A stretch of 64,000 bases of DNA from contig OY101117.1 of assembly GCA_956465555.1 (NCBI GenBank), positions 1,550,001 through 1,614,000 of the forward strand, given 5' to 3'. The translations under genes and the position numbers were made by a program. This document shows positions 11,400-20,409 of the stretch, one piece after another. The DNA is from Nitzschia sp. pyKryTriq1 (taxonomy: Eukaryota; Bacillariophyta; Bacillariophyceae; Bacillariales; Bacillariaceae). Positions within the stretch are counted from its first letter, which is position 1, and each line of letters starts with the position of its first letter. The notes beneath the pieces were generated by a model. That model saw only the letters and a program-made list of their open reading frames with translations, was not told the DNA's origin and searched no databases.

Positions 11400-11829
11400 G
11401 GTACATACTTGTTCGTACTGTACCGGTATCATACTCGTACAGCAGTTCGTCTGGTAATAGACCCCGGCGTAGCCTTCGAACGTTAGATGATGGAGCCGCA
11501 GTGGTCTTGCACCCGAAGGCAGTATCTCCACGATCCGTCCCCGCAAAGACCCCGGGCTGCACAGACAGTGTCACCGGATTGTGCTTTTTTCAATTAGTTT
11601 TTATACGTCAACGAAGCTCACGATATTTGTTGCGCTGGCAGGTACGCGTTTTCGGCGAGTAACGATATACAGACATGATATTATTGCAATGATCCCGACA
11701 TGGGAATTTCAGACATTTAACGAAGCTTCACCCGTTGAGATCGCACCGTTCGACCGCGACCGTTGAGAGATACATACAGATACTGTACCTTGTACTGTAC
11801 CGATACTCGTACCTGTACGGTACTGTACT
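11400..11829. promoter_or_regulatory. Two GTAC clusters
   Basis: One group lies at about 11400-11440 (GGTACATACTTG, CGTACTGTACCGG, CTCGTAC) and a denser one at about 11775-11829 with seven GTAC in some 55 bp (CTGTACCTTGTACTGTACC and on). No gene start is recognised next to them. The second abuts the left inverted repeat of the candidate element at 11828. Confidence 0.4.
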
Positions 11830-11842
11830 GGGATACTCGGCA

Positions 11843-12197
11843 AAACGTCGCCGATCGGACAAAGAACGTCCGAAACGTCCGAAAAGTCCACGAACGTTCC
11901 CAAACGTTCACTAACGTTCAAGACGTCTATCAGACACTTCCAAGACGTGTCCAAGACGTCGCAAACGTCCAGAGTACGTCCAACAACGTCCGACAACGTC
12001 CAACATCGTCCAACATCGTCCAACATCGTCCAACTTCGTCCAACATCGTCCAACATCGTCCAACATCGTCCAACATCGTCCAACAACGTCCAACATCGTC
12101 CAACATCGTCCAACATCGTCCAACAACGTCCAACCACGTCCAACCCCGTCCAACCACGTCCAACCACGTAAACCACGTAAACCACGTCCAACAACAT
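11843..12197. repeat. Decamer tandem array 1 (CGTCCAACAT family)
   Basis: A 10-bp period repeat with consensus CGTCCAACAT; common variants are CGTCCAACAA, CGTCCAACTT and CGTCCAACCA. The core is regular from about 11987 to 12170. On the left side the motif decays into irregular CGTCC/CGTTC spacings back to about 11850. All copies point the same way. Long open frames through it on both strands are a product of the non-stop repeat and are not genes. Confidence 0.92.
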
Positions 12198-12307
12198 GCG
12201 GCACCACAGCAGAATGGATGCAACAAAACTTTAACCACAGCGTGCGACGGACTTCGTAGCGTCGGGTATCACGGCGGGACCAATGTCGTCGTCGTTATCA
12301 TTACCAG

Positions 12308-12891
12308 CACCTAGCTCGAGCAAGGAATCAAGATGAACAGTTGCGTATCTTGGAGAACAACGAGAACTTGAAATGGCACTCAAAGCTTCAGAACAAGAGG
12401 CGAAAACCTCCAGCAGTTAAGGCAAACCCGGTGCAGTCAGTATGGACGAGCCTGCCAATTACTTGTACAGTCAGCAAAAGGCCATGGAAGACTGGGCACG
12501 GCCCGGATTCCTGCATGACAAGGATGCTGTTGCTTCTTCCGCGTCGTCACAGACAAAGACGGAAACGACTCGCCCTCGAACTCAACGAGATAATTCCATG
12601 AACAGTATCGCTTCGGACGGACGCCGCCGTGCGAACTGTTTCGGACGGACGCCGCCGTGCGAACTGTTGGAACGGGGACCTCGGAAACAAAAATTGCTAT
12701 TCAGGCGGGACAAGCCCATATCGTCACTTACCGCGGATGTGGTGGGCGACTGCAAGCACCCGTCTCGTATTCCTTGGTGTTTTGTCCCAAATGCCAGACT
12801 ATTTCACCGTCGTAAAAAATCAACCTATAACGAACTAGAGTACAAATTAAATCATAGAATGAGTGTATCCACGGTACCAGTGAACATGTAG
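12308..12891 (+). pseudogene. Gene-like fragments between the decamer arrays
   Basis: Two pieces look protein-derived but do not make a whole gene. Around 12360-12415 one frame reads RELEMALKASEQEAK, which fits the ubiquitin-interacting-motif pattern, but it is bounded by stops. At 12442-12891 an ATG frame begins MDEPANYLYSQQKAMEDWAR. Within it a 28-bp unit is duplicated exactly in tandem (12613-12640 and 12641-12668). I cannot name a parent gene. Confidence 0.25.
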
Positions 12892-13358
12892 AATTACAAC
12901 GCCTGAGATAGCAGGACCCCCCAGCAAGAGACGAAATATGTAAGCCAAGAACTTTTCTACTACTAGTAAAGGATTGGTTTCTCAGCTTGAGAGCTGCGGG
13001 AACATGAGAGCCTAGCGAGAGCGGGTGAACTCTTTCTATGGAAAAAGAACGATACGTAGAGTAGTGCCAGGCATAGCAAGTTCCACTTGACCAAACGAGC
13101 ACTATCGGCAAATCAAAATATGCAACTACCGCACTTGTGTGACAACAGTGGAAGCAGACTACATGAACAGAACGATACCAAGACAGCAGAGTCGACACGA
13201 GACTTCGAAAAGTGAAAATGGCACGATCCAGCATGTTTCCACCGTTGGACGGCCTACACACAACAAATTTCACTCAGCTCAGCTGCAGGCACGCGAAGTA
13301 GGGACGAGTAGAAGGAATGTACACTCGGTGTGGTGGTGCAGGATATAAAGAAATATGT

Positions 13359-13560
13359 TTATTTCATCTTGTCAGCATTCGAGTTGGGACCCACTCGCTT
13401 TCCTCCCATACCCGGTACGACATTGACACAACGACGGTTGTATTGAAGTCGCTTCTTGGCGCGGACTCGTGGCTTTTTCTTCTTTTCTTCTCCCTTTTCT
13501 ACCTTGGGGGTTTGTCCCTTGACTTTACCGGCACGTGCCAACGATCCGTGAACTTTTCCC
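13359..13560 (-). CDS. RPS30: 40S ribosomal protein eS30 (3' exon; 5' exon not located)
   Basis: The frame encodes the characteristic eS30 sequence: [20 protein letters not shown], a Lys-rich run, then [10 protein letters not shown] and [17 protein letters not shown], ending in a stop at 13359. This is nearly full length for eS30 (about 60 aa); the RVGPNSN ending matches the family. The exon probably begins just after an AG at 13561-13562, so the start codon or an N-terminal ubiquitin-like leader lies in an upstream exon I could not identify. The protein is a basic component of the small subunit near the decoding centre. It sits between the two decamer arrays and inside the candidate inverted repeats, so either the locus was built around a host gene or this is a captured copy. 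Confidence 0.85.
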
Positions 13561-13606
13561 CTTGTGTATAGTTTCTACAATTACAACAACAAAAAGCCTG
13601 AAAGAT

Positions 13607-14166
13607 GAACGCAAGGAGCAGAGAAAGAATGTGAGAACAGTGGCTCGTTCGAATGTTGCGGCATTATTTGTCATGGGGGCACCACTACACCCTCGTCCAC
13701 TCCAAGTTATGTATCATCGACTGGTGCTGGATCATCATCGAATATTGGCAGCAGCAACCCTCTGGATCAAATGATGAATATTGGCAACGATGATCATATT
13801 GGTTTGGTCATCCCAAATAATAGTACTTCCAACAGAAGGAGCAACAAGCGTCCCGTTCGGAAGTCACCGGCCCCTCATTCTTTTTTCCAGAAACGTTCCT
13901 CTTCTTTAGATTCTCAAAACAACAAACGACACAACTCGACCGAGAAAACCCCACCCGCGGCTCCAGCACCAGCGCCAACACAACCTTCCTACCAGATGCC
14001 GTACGAGGAACCCCCCGCCGCCTCGACGGCTTGGATGGGCGCTCCTCCTCCTCCTTATGGTGGTGGTGGCGGTGGCGGTGGGTGGCATCCGACGAACACA
14101 AATACCTACAGTAGCAGCAACAGCAACAATGCCTTGAATTCACGGTCGATGACCACTGGAGAGTAA
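13607..14166 (+). pseudogene. Low-complexity C-terminal coding fragment
   Basis: An open frame of about 186 codons ends at a TAA at 14164-14166. It reads as Ser/Thr/Asn-rich (TPSYVSSTGAGSSSNIGSSN), then NPLDQMMNIGNDDHIGLV, a basic patch, a Pro/Ala-rich linker and a Gly-rich tract before an Asn/Ser tail. The first ATG in frame is at 13771, so the upstream part would need another exon. It looks like the disordered tail of a larger protein. It overlaps the 5' side of the eS30 gene on the opposite strand. It may be an exon of a real gene or a captured remnant. Confidence 0.3.
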
Positions 14167-14257
14167 TACCATAACGCTAGAGAGAGAGAATATACTGTAG
14201 GTAGACTACTCTTGTTGCTGGTACGAGTACTACTAAAACAAAGCAGCGAAAAAGAAT

Positions 14258-14572
14258 ACGTCCAACATCGTCCAACATCGTCCAACTTCGTCCAACATCG
14301 TCCAACATCGTCCAACATCGTCCAACTTCGTCCAACTTCGTCCAACAACGTCCAACATCGTCCAACATCGTCCAACATCGTCCAACATCGTCCAACATCG
14401 TCCAACAACGTCCAATAACGTCCAATAACGTCCAATAACGTCCAATAACGTCCAAAAACGTACAACGAACGTCCAAGACGTCCGTCATTAGATGTGCAAG
14501 ACGTCCAGACGTCTCAAACGTCCAGATAACGTCCAGTAACGTCCATCAACGTCGCAAACGTCCAGGGGACCG
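14258..14572. repeat. Decamer tandem array 2 (CGTCCAACAT family)
   Basis: Same 10-bp unit and same orientation as array 1, regular from about 14258 to 14460. The right part drifts to CGTCCAATAA and then to irregular CGTCC spacings up to about 14572. The regular sides of the two arrays face each other and the degenerate sides face the outer inverted repeats. Open frames across it are repeat artefacts. Confidence 0.92.
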
Positions 14573-14613
14573 CTGTAGAGGACTAATTCTGGACATTTTG
14601 CCGAGTATTCCTG

Positions 14614-15508
14614 GTACCGGTACAGTAGGTCAGTTGTGTCGTTGAGATGAACTCCGTTGTAATGGAAAGAACCCGGATATACAATTTTAACGAGCCCGGA
14701 TATAATTTTTTGTTAAATTAACAAAAAATTTATTCTATCTGTTAGATTATTATAATAAAACATCACTGGGTATTACATCCTCTACGGATCTATTCAAATC
14801 AAGTATCAAAGAATGCACAAGAGTATCAAGACAGGATAGAAACACTCTACGGCATGCAATAGATTGTCTTCGTAAATTCGAGAAAGTCAACAGGCGTCGG
14901 TAGTCATAAAAGAAGCATGTCAATCAAGGATACTAGTTCGATGTTCGTTGAGCAGACTGGTGTAACTCTGTCGCCTTTCCCAGCCAAAAAAGGTATAAAT
15001 TAAAGGCAGCTACGTACGTAATTTTTTGTCAATTTAACAAAATATTTCATCCAATGTACAAGATTATATTTCATTTTTCCTCGTCGGTCAATCTATGCGA
15101 CTAATATGACTTTCTTTCTTCTACCTTCCGCCCAAATCCGTCTTTTATTTGGCAGAGCCACCAATTATGCTACAATAATGACTGTCCTTCTGTCCCCACT
15201 GCGGCGTGAGGGGTGGTACCAATGTCGGAGACACATACATCCTTCCCAGTACGTCAACCCCCACCTCTCGCGCTCAGCGACGACGCACTTTTAGTGCTAC
15301 TTGTACTTCGTACATCATTCGACCCGCGCCACATCTCGTACTGGGTATTATCTCCTCTCGTTTCCGTCTTTTTCATCGCCGCCTTGTTTGTTGCCGAGAA
15401 TTCATATTATAACGCTTCTCGTACATATTGAGCAGCAACAAAAGAAAGTCTCTTAGTCGCAAGTGCATACGAGAAGAAATCAATTCATTGAAACATCAGA
15501 TTGAAACA
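14614..15508. other. AT-rich intergenic region with near-palindromes
   Basis: A near-perfect palindrome TTTTTTGTTAA-A-TTAACAAAAAA lies near 14707-14730. A diverged relative (TTTTTTGTCAATTTAACAAAA) occurs near 15023. A GGTACCGGTACAG site follows the right inverted repeat. The last 200 bp are the presumed promoter of the zinc-ribbon gene. No coding content is seen. Confidence 0.5.
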
Positions 15509-16390
15509 ATGGCAGACGTGCACCAAGAATCATCATCAATGGTTTCCTTTCCGAGCGCTTCGATCGACGAAGAATCATCGGGAACGTTTGCATGGCGATT
15601 CGAGGACGATGGCGAGGGTACTAAATATTCTGCATCAAATGGAGATAATCCTGATGGGCTAAGGCCAATTCTGACCGATGAAGAGAGTCGGAAGTTGTTG
15701 ACGGAGCACAAGAAGTATTTGAAACTCCTAGTCGCTGAAGGACACAAGGATCTGCAGAGCATGGGTTTTTCTCGCTCGAGCCAAGCTTCTCTTCGCAGTA
15801 TCATTACGGAGAAACTGGATCGATCCATGATGTCGGTGCAGAAACTCGAAGCTGACATCACCGAAGCGACGGAAGACCTCACTGACTTCTCAGAACATCA
15901 GTTCGATGGTCATCTTGCATTTGACTTTGATGAGCAACAACGAGCTCTAGACATAAGTCGGAATAGCCAAGCACAACGCCGGCGGGACGAAGTTGCGGAT
16001 AACGATGAGGAGGACGATGATGGCTCGTTTGCCCTTCCTGCGGAGCTTTGCCATTCCAGGGCAGTTCCAGCTACAAACCGGAAGATTCCGGTGTCCCCCG
16101 ATGTTTATGTTCCTCTGCGCGGAGCAACTGAAACCTGGCAAGCTATCAGACGTGGGTGCACAACCGCGACTACTTGCAGTGACTGCAATTCTGACCTTCA
16201 TGTGATTGAAGACGCTGAATATTTCGTGTGCCCCGACTGTTGGATGGTTGGGCCAATAGAACAGTCTGTAGGAGGAATTGCTTTGGAATTTGATGGATCG
16301 TCAGATAATTATGGTCTTGGGTTGGGTGTGAAAGCCCGAGATGTTATTCAATGGGTCGTGGATGGAACAAGCAAGACGCAGATTGCTTAG
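15509..16390 (+). CDS. Diatom-type CxxC zinc-ribbon protein, function unknown
   Basis: 293 aa from the ATG at 15509; the frame runs upstream to 15428 without an ATG. The N-terminal two thirds are charged and probably disordered or helical, with an acidic patch (DNDEEDDDGS). Residues about 210-265 form a compact module: GATETWQAIRRG, then CSDCNSDLHVIEDAEYFVCPDC, two CxxC knuckles separated by about 15 residues, then GPIEQ. As far as I recall, this module occurs in a family expanded in diatoms, without an assigned function. It presumably binds zinc. No transmembrane or targeting signal is seen. The flanking genes give no clue. Confidence 0.8.
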   Translation: MADVHQESSSMVSFPSASIDEESSGTFAWRFEDDGEGTKYSASNGDNPDGLRPILTDEESRKLLTEHKKYLKLLVAEGHKDLQSMGFSRSSQASLRSIITEKLDRSMMSVQKLEADITEATEDLTDFSEHQFDGHLAFDFDEQQRALDISRNSQAQRRRDEVADNDEEDDDGSFALPAELCHSRAVPATNRKIPVSPDVYVPLRGATETWQAIRRGCTTATTCSDCNSDLHVIEDAEYFVCPDCWMVGPIEQSVGGIALEFDGSSDNYGLGLGVKARDVIQWVVDGTSKTQIA

Positions 16391-16547
16391 AGGGGTTAGT
16401 CTAGCCTTGCACGACTGTGGGGAGTGAAACCTAATTTACCTGTGGTTCGGAAAGAGTCTACTATCTTTTCTTGTTAATACTTTATACGTATTTCTCATCA
16501 TATATCGAACTTGAAGTAGTTGGAGAATCAACTAATTAACGATTTTC

Positions 16548-17471
16548 CTATTCACGCTTACCCATTGTTCTAAGTTTGATACCGCCATAGGTTCGTGTTT
16601 CGTCCAACCAGTCCGACCCACTGCCTATCTTGCAGACTCCTCCACGGAGATTCAACTTCTCGGGGTGATCTGGCAAGGCTTTCAGTGTATGCGTATCAGC
16701 AAATAGAAGAGTGCATTTTTCGGACTCTAGTACTTCAAAGGTGGCAGCAGCTCGTTCCGATGGGACGCCACATCCTTGAATGCCCCCCACTGCAGGTAGC
16801 GCCATACAGGCGCCTCGTAGAAGGGCGGACCCCACGGCAGATCCCATGCCAAAGGCATGACACAATGTGACGGCAATACAAATGACGTCTTGCTCTATCA
16901 CAATCAATTCTTCTGCAGCTTCCGCTCCATGTTGTAGAGCTTGCTTATTGGTATAAGGACTTGTAGTCGAATTGTAATAGGCATGAGGTGTTTCGGCGGC
17001 ATCCTCCTTCGACTCTTGATCGTAATGTTCCATTTCGTAGTCTTTCAAACTCATTCCGAGGCTCTTGCCTCCGCCATGAATTAACTCCACCAAAAAGTCC
17101 CCACTAAGATAAGGTAGGGGAAGGTTTGTCTCTGCCAGGAATCCCGACTCGGTAGCTGCGACTGCCCCTTTGATCTTGGGGAATTGAGCCATTTGTTCGA
17201 TATTCTTCACAGTTCCATATTGCACCCCTAATCGATTGCAAGCTAGCTGTAGCAAGAGATTTTCGGTGGTGTTGGGCAAGTCACTAATCAATAAATCACG
17301 ACGTTCGAAGCCGTACAATTGAAGGAATCCGGCGAGAGAGTCAGATGTTTGCCGCAACTCCTCGTACGTGAAGGTGTGCGACTGGAAAGGTGACACCAAG
17401 GCTCTTCTCGTCGGAAATCGGAGGGCCGTCGCATCCAATACCCCCGCAATGGTCTTACGAGCTACTGTCAT
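16548..17471 (-). CDS. Short, degenerate AMP-binding (acyl-CoA synthetase-like) protein
   Basis: Single exon, 307 aa. The N-terminal half matches the adenylate-forming superfamily: FTYEELRQTSDSLAGFLQLYG, then NTTENLLLQLACNRLGVQYG. The phosphate-binding A3 motif, normally TSGTTGxPKG, is altered to NSTTSPYTNK. CHAFGMGSAVGSALLRGA follows as in the family. The protein stops about 100 residues later at GGIKLRTMGKRE, so the hinge and the mobile C-terminal domain with the catalytic Lys are absent; full enzymes are about 500-600 aa. It is either a truncated, probably inactive gene or a short non-catalytic family member. The frame up to that point is clean, which favours the latter or a recent truncation. 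Confidence 0.65.
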   Translation of the reverse strand: MTVARKTIAGVLDATALRFPTRRALVSPFQSHTFTYEELRQTSDSLAGFLQLYGFERRDLLISDLPNTTENLLLQLACNRLGVQYGTVKNIEQMAQFPKIKGAVAATESGFLAETNLPLPYLSGDFLVELIHGGGKSLGMSLKDYEMEHYDQESKEDAAETPHAYYNSTTSPYTNKQALQHGAEAAEELIVIEQDVICIAVTLCHAFGMGSAVGSALLRGACMALPAVGGIQGCGVPSERAAATFEVLESEKCTLLFADTHTLKALPDHPEKLNLRGGVCKIGSGSDWLDETRTYGGIKLRTMGKRE

Positions 17472-17936
17472 GTCGCTATAAGTTCTTTATCCTTTTTTGT
17501 GAGGGAAGCTTGCTTGGAGGAGGAGGAGGGTCTTCACTTTACTGTACCTGCGTATTTCTGTTTGTGTTTGTGGATTAATCCTCCTAATAGCTCCTACCGG
17601 TACCTGGTACTGAACCGGTACGAGTAGCTGATGCGACCTGCGACCTCTGAAAAAAATGGAAGATGGATCTTTTCTCTTTTCGTGTTCTCGTTCCGCCAGA
17701 AGACATTTACAGTATGAGCCGCCGCGCGCGCGCCGGCCGCCTTTTCGACTTTCGTCGGACGAGCGAGGAACGAGGAGACGCCGCAGTACTACTCGTACGT
17801 GGTCGACCATGGCGGCGGATGCGGCGGGATGATCCATATTTCACAGCTGCATTTGTCCGCTGCAAGCTCTCTCTCTCTCTCTAGTAGACTCTGTACTTCC
17901 TATCGCAGACTGCTGTAGCATTACGTCTAGTTCATC
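17472..17936. promoter_or_regulatory. Divergent promoter region with GTAC sites
   Basis: Lies between the AMP-binding gene (-) and the first CDPK (+). It contains ACCGGTACCTGGTACTGAAC with a further CCGGTACGAGTAG at about 17597-17626, and GCAGTACTACTCGTACGTGG near 17785. A short CT microsatellite lies just before the CDPK start. No gene is seen. Confidence 0.5.
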
Positions 17937-20183
17937 ATGGGGAACTCAAGCTCCGCTCCTCGCGGAGACCCAATTGATTCCTCACTTCGTTCCGAGGCAA
18001 GTTCTATCGGAACCCCTAAAAAAGTTGCGTCTACGAGTAGTCAACAAGAAGGGGCTCCCGTAGATGCCGCAGCAAGCGGTGACGATAAAGGGTATTTCAT
18101 TGTACCACTCAAGGACGAAGAGGAGAGTGACAGTTTTCGCCATAACAATTCCAAGCGGCGCAGCCGCAAGAATCAAAAGAATACAACTTCCACCTCTCCC
18201 TTTTCCAGTGAAGGTTCGGCTACTTCCGTGCCGATCCCATCGTTGCACGGGGCTCTCCTAAGAGTCCATCGAGATCGGGACCCTCTGCGGTATTACGAAA
18301 TCATCAAGGTTTTAGGGGATGGGTCCATGGGGAGCGTCAGTAAGGTTCAGAAGCGCCATACCGCCCAAGGTGGTTCGGCGCGTCGCAATTTTGTGAAACG
18401 CGAAAAACGGCATAAATGGTGCTGGGGCTTGCTGGATCCGGACAAGTGTGGACTATTTTGCCCCATAAGAAAGGAGGAGGACGAACACCGGTCTTTCTCC
18501 AGTGATCTATTCGTCCAGCCCTTGACTTCTAAATCATCCACCGAGAAGAGTAGTGACAACAACATGGATCCTATTGACGAACATTCCGAGCCGAGCACAG
18601 AACCGACGAATCATAGTCATCATGGACCCAGCAACAGCGAAGTACCCAATCGAGAAACCCGAATCAAACAGTTTGCAAAGGGTGCGACGTCATCGATGGT
18701 TACGTATTCACACAAAGACCAAAACTATGCTCTCAAGTCGATTCACTTGGAACGTTGCAAAGATAGCGTCTTTCGACGAGAACTCATGAATGAAATTGCC
18801 ATCTTGCAGCGCTTGGATCACCCTCACATTGTCAAGGCTTTGGAAACCTTCGACTATAAAGATCGACTTTACGTTCTCTTGGAACTATGCAGCGGTGGAG
18901 ACTTGTATACCCGCGATCCGTATACCGAAATGCAAGCCTGCTCTATTGTACATGACGTCTTGGACGCAGTTTACTACATGCACGCCCGGGGGATTACTCA
19001 TCGAGACTTGAAGTTTGAGAATATCATGTTCAGTTCGCCAAACTCCGATACCGTTAAAGTTATTGACTTTGGGCTTTCCAAAAAGTACTCTCAAGACGAG
19101 CACTTAACCGAGACAGTCGGTACAGTCTATACCATGGCTCCTGAGGTGCTGAGAGGAGATTACGACAACAAATGTGATGTTTGGAGTATGGGTGTCATTA
19201 CATTCATGTTGCTTTCAAGTTCGCTTCCGTTTTACGGTAAAACGCGCCAACACGTTGTGCGTAAAGTGCTGCATGGGAAGTATGGTTTCAAGGGACATCG
19301 ATGGAAGCCAATCAGTTCAGAGGCCAAGGAATTCGTCATGGATTGTTTAGTCTCAAAAGCGTCCAGGCGAAAGTCGGCGGCAGAAATGCTAAAGCATCCC
19401 TTTATCCTAAAAAATATTGACGAAAGTAGAAAGGGTGAGATTGGCTTTGCTCTGATGGATCGTGTGACAGCTACCATGCAAACATTCTGCGAGTATGAGA
19501 GAGTGAAGAAGCTGGCTTTGTTGGTTGTTGCGCACAAGTCAACAGAAGAAGAAATTGGGTTTTTACGGAAAGTCTTCAACATTTTTGACGAGAACCTAGA
19601 CGGAGAAATCCTTCTAGACGAATTCAAGGAGGGATTAAAGGCGTATCACTACGAGGACGAGGATTTGGAAAGAATGTACGTTGGAATGGATTTGGATGGA
19701 ACGGGCAAGGTGCACTATAGTGAATTTTTGGCAGCCACAATCGAAGCACATGGTGCACTCGAGGAGGAACGCATTGCGGAAGCTTTTGATCGTCTCGATA
19801 GCGACGATTCGGGATACATTACGAAACAAAATATTTTGGACTTTTTGGGTAACTCAATCTCAGAAGAATATGCAAATGGTATCATCGAGGAGGCTGACAT
19901 CTACCACGACCATCGTATTTCGTATGATGAATTCCTGGCTTTGTGGAATGAGTCCGCTGATTTGAAGTTCAAGAAGGCCCTGAAGGATGTTAACTACAGA
20001 CGTGTGTCGTTTGATGATGACACTTCCATAGCGGAGAGCATCGAGACAGAGTCCGTCATCACAGAATATTCGGGGGGTTCTTCCGATGCAATGTATTCAT
20101 CTGCTGATTCCTCTGATCTGGGAGGTGGAACATTTTTTTTCGGAGTAGAGAAGGAGAAGTCTGTGCGTGGAGTTTGGGTGTAG
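17937..20183 (+). CDS. Calcium-dependent protein kinase (CDPK) with N-lobe insertion
   Basis: Intronless, 748 aa. It begins MGNSSSAP, a good N-myristoylation signal. The kinase domain has GDGSMGSV, the ALKS lysine near residue 267, HRDLKFENI (Asp near 357), DFGLSKK (near 377) and APEVLRGDYDNKCDVWSMG. Between the glycine loop and the catalytic lysine there are about 120 residues instead of the usual 15-20. This insert starts with GGSARR and has a Cys-rich segment (WCWGLLDPDKCGLFCP). After the autoinhibitory junction (VVAHKSTEEEIGFL) come four EF-hand units: FDENLDGEI, DLDGTGKVHY, DSDDSGYI and a degenerate DIYHDHRI. It should be a membrane-tethered Ca2+-activated Ser/Thr kinase. It is convergent with the next CDPK gene. 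Confidence 0.93.
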   Translation: MGNSSSAPRGDPIDSSLRSEASSIGTPKKVASTSSQQEGAPVDAAASGDDKGYFIVPLKDEEESDSFRHNNSKRRSRKNQKNTTSTSPFSSEGSATSVPIPSLHGALLRVHRDRDPLRYYEIIKVLGDGSMGSVSKVQKRHTAQGGSARRNFVKREKRHKWCWGLLDPDKCGLFCPIRKEEDEHRSFSSDLFVQPLTSKSSTEKSSDNNMDPIDEHSEPSTEPTNHSHHGPSNSEVPNRETRIKQFAKGATSSMVTYSHKDQNYALKSIHLERCKDSVFRRELMNEIAILQRLDHPHIVKALETFDYKDRLYVLLELCSGGDLYTRDPYTEMQACSIVHDVLDAVYYMHARGITHRDLKFENIMFSSPNSDTVKVIDFGLSKKYSQDEHLTETVGTVYTMAPEVLRGDYDNKCDVWSMGVITFMLLSSSLPFYGKTRQHVVRKVLHGKYGFKGHRWKPISSEAKEFVMDCLVSKASRRKSAAEMLKHPFILKNIDESRKGEIGFALMDRVTATMQTFCEYERVKKLALLVVAHKSTEEEIGFLRKVFNIFDENLDGEILLDEFKEGLKAYHYEDEDLERMYVGMDLDGTGKVHYSEFLAATIEAHGALEEERIAEAFDRLDSDDSGYITKQNILDFLGNSISEEYANGIIEEADIYHDHRISYDEFLALWNESADLKFKKALKDVNYRRVSFDDDTSIAESIETESVITEYSGGSSDAMYSSADSSDLGGGTFFFGVEKEKSVRGVWV

Positions 20184-20409
20184 TTCTTGTAGTGCATGCC
20201 GATCCCTCCAGCTTCAGTAATGGTATCAAACATCAAGCTCCTATTTCCACTTGCTCACATCAACTCCTACTCGTAGGCTATGTACTCTAAAATATGGCAC
20301 GATCATCGATAGCAAATGACGGCCCATCAAGTTCTACCTTATACTGCACAGTCGTGAACATTCTAACACACTCATTAAAAAAAGCAATAGAGAGAAAGAG
20401 GAGGAGGAC

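Larger units (their letters stand above)
11828..14613. mobile_element. Candidate TIR-flanked DNA element with decamer subterminal arrays
   Basis: The ends are inverted copies of a 22-bp sequence with a shared 13-bp core ATACTCGGCAAAA. The left copy is 11828-11849 (CTGGGATACTCGGCAAAACG...) and the right copy 14592-14613 in reverse complement (CAGGAATACTCGGCAAAATG...), 19 of 22 matching. GTA lies directly outside both ends, compatible with a 3-bp target duplication but weak because GTAC is common here. Inside each end is a CGTCC-rich repeat array. No transposase is visible, so if it is a transposon it is non-autonomous. It encloses a ribosomal protein eS30 gene and other gene-like fragments, so it may have captured host DNA. 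Chance or a duplication border are alternatives. Confidence 0.4.

Noticed and set aside
11709-12314. Long open frames on both strands through decamer array 1 (and likewise at 14106-14488)
   Set aside because: They follow directly from a stop-free 10-bp repeat (WTMLDDVGRC- and NIVQHRPTSS-type peptides) and have no independent coding signal.
15428-15508. N-terminal extension of the zinc-ribbon protein
   Set aside because: The extension has no ATG; the first ATG is at 15509 in a good context.
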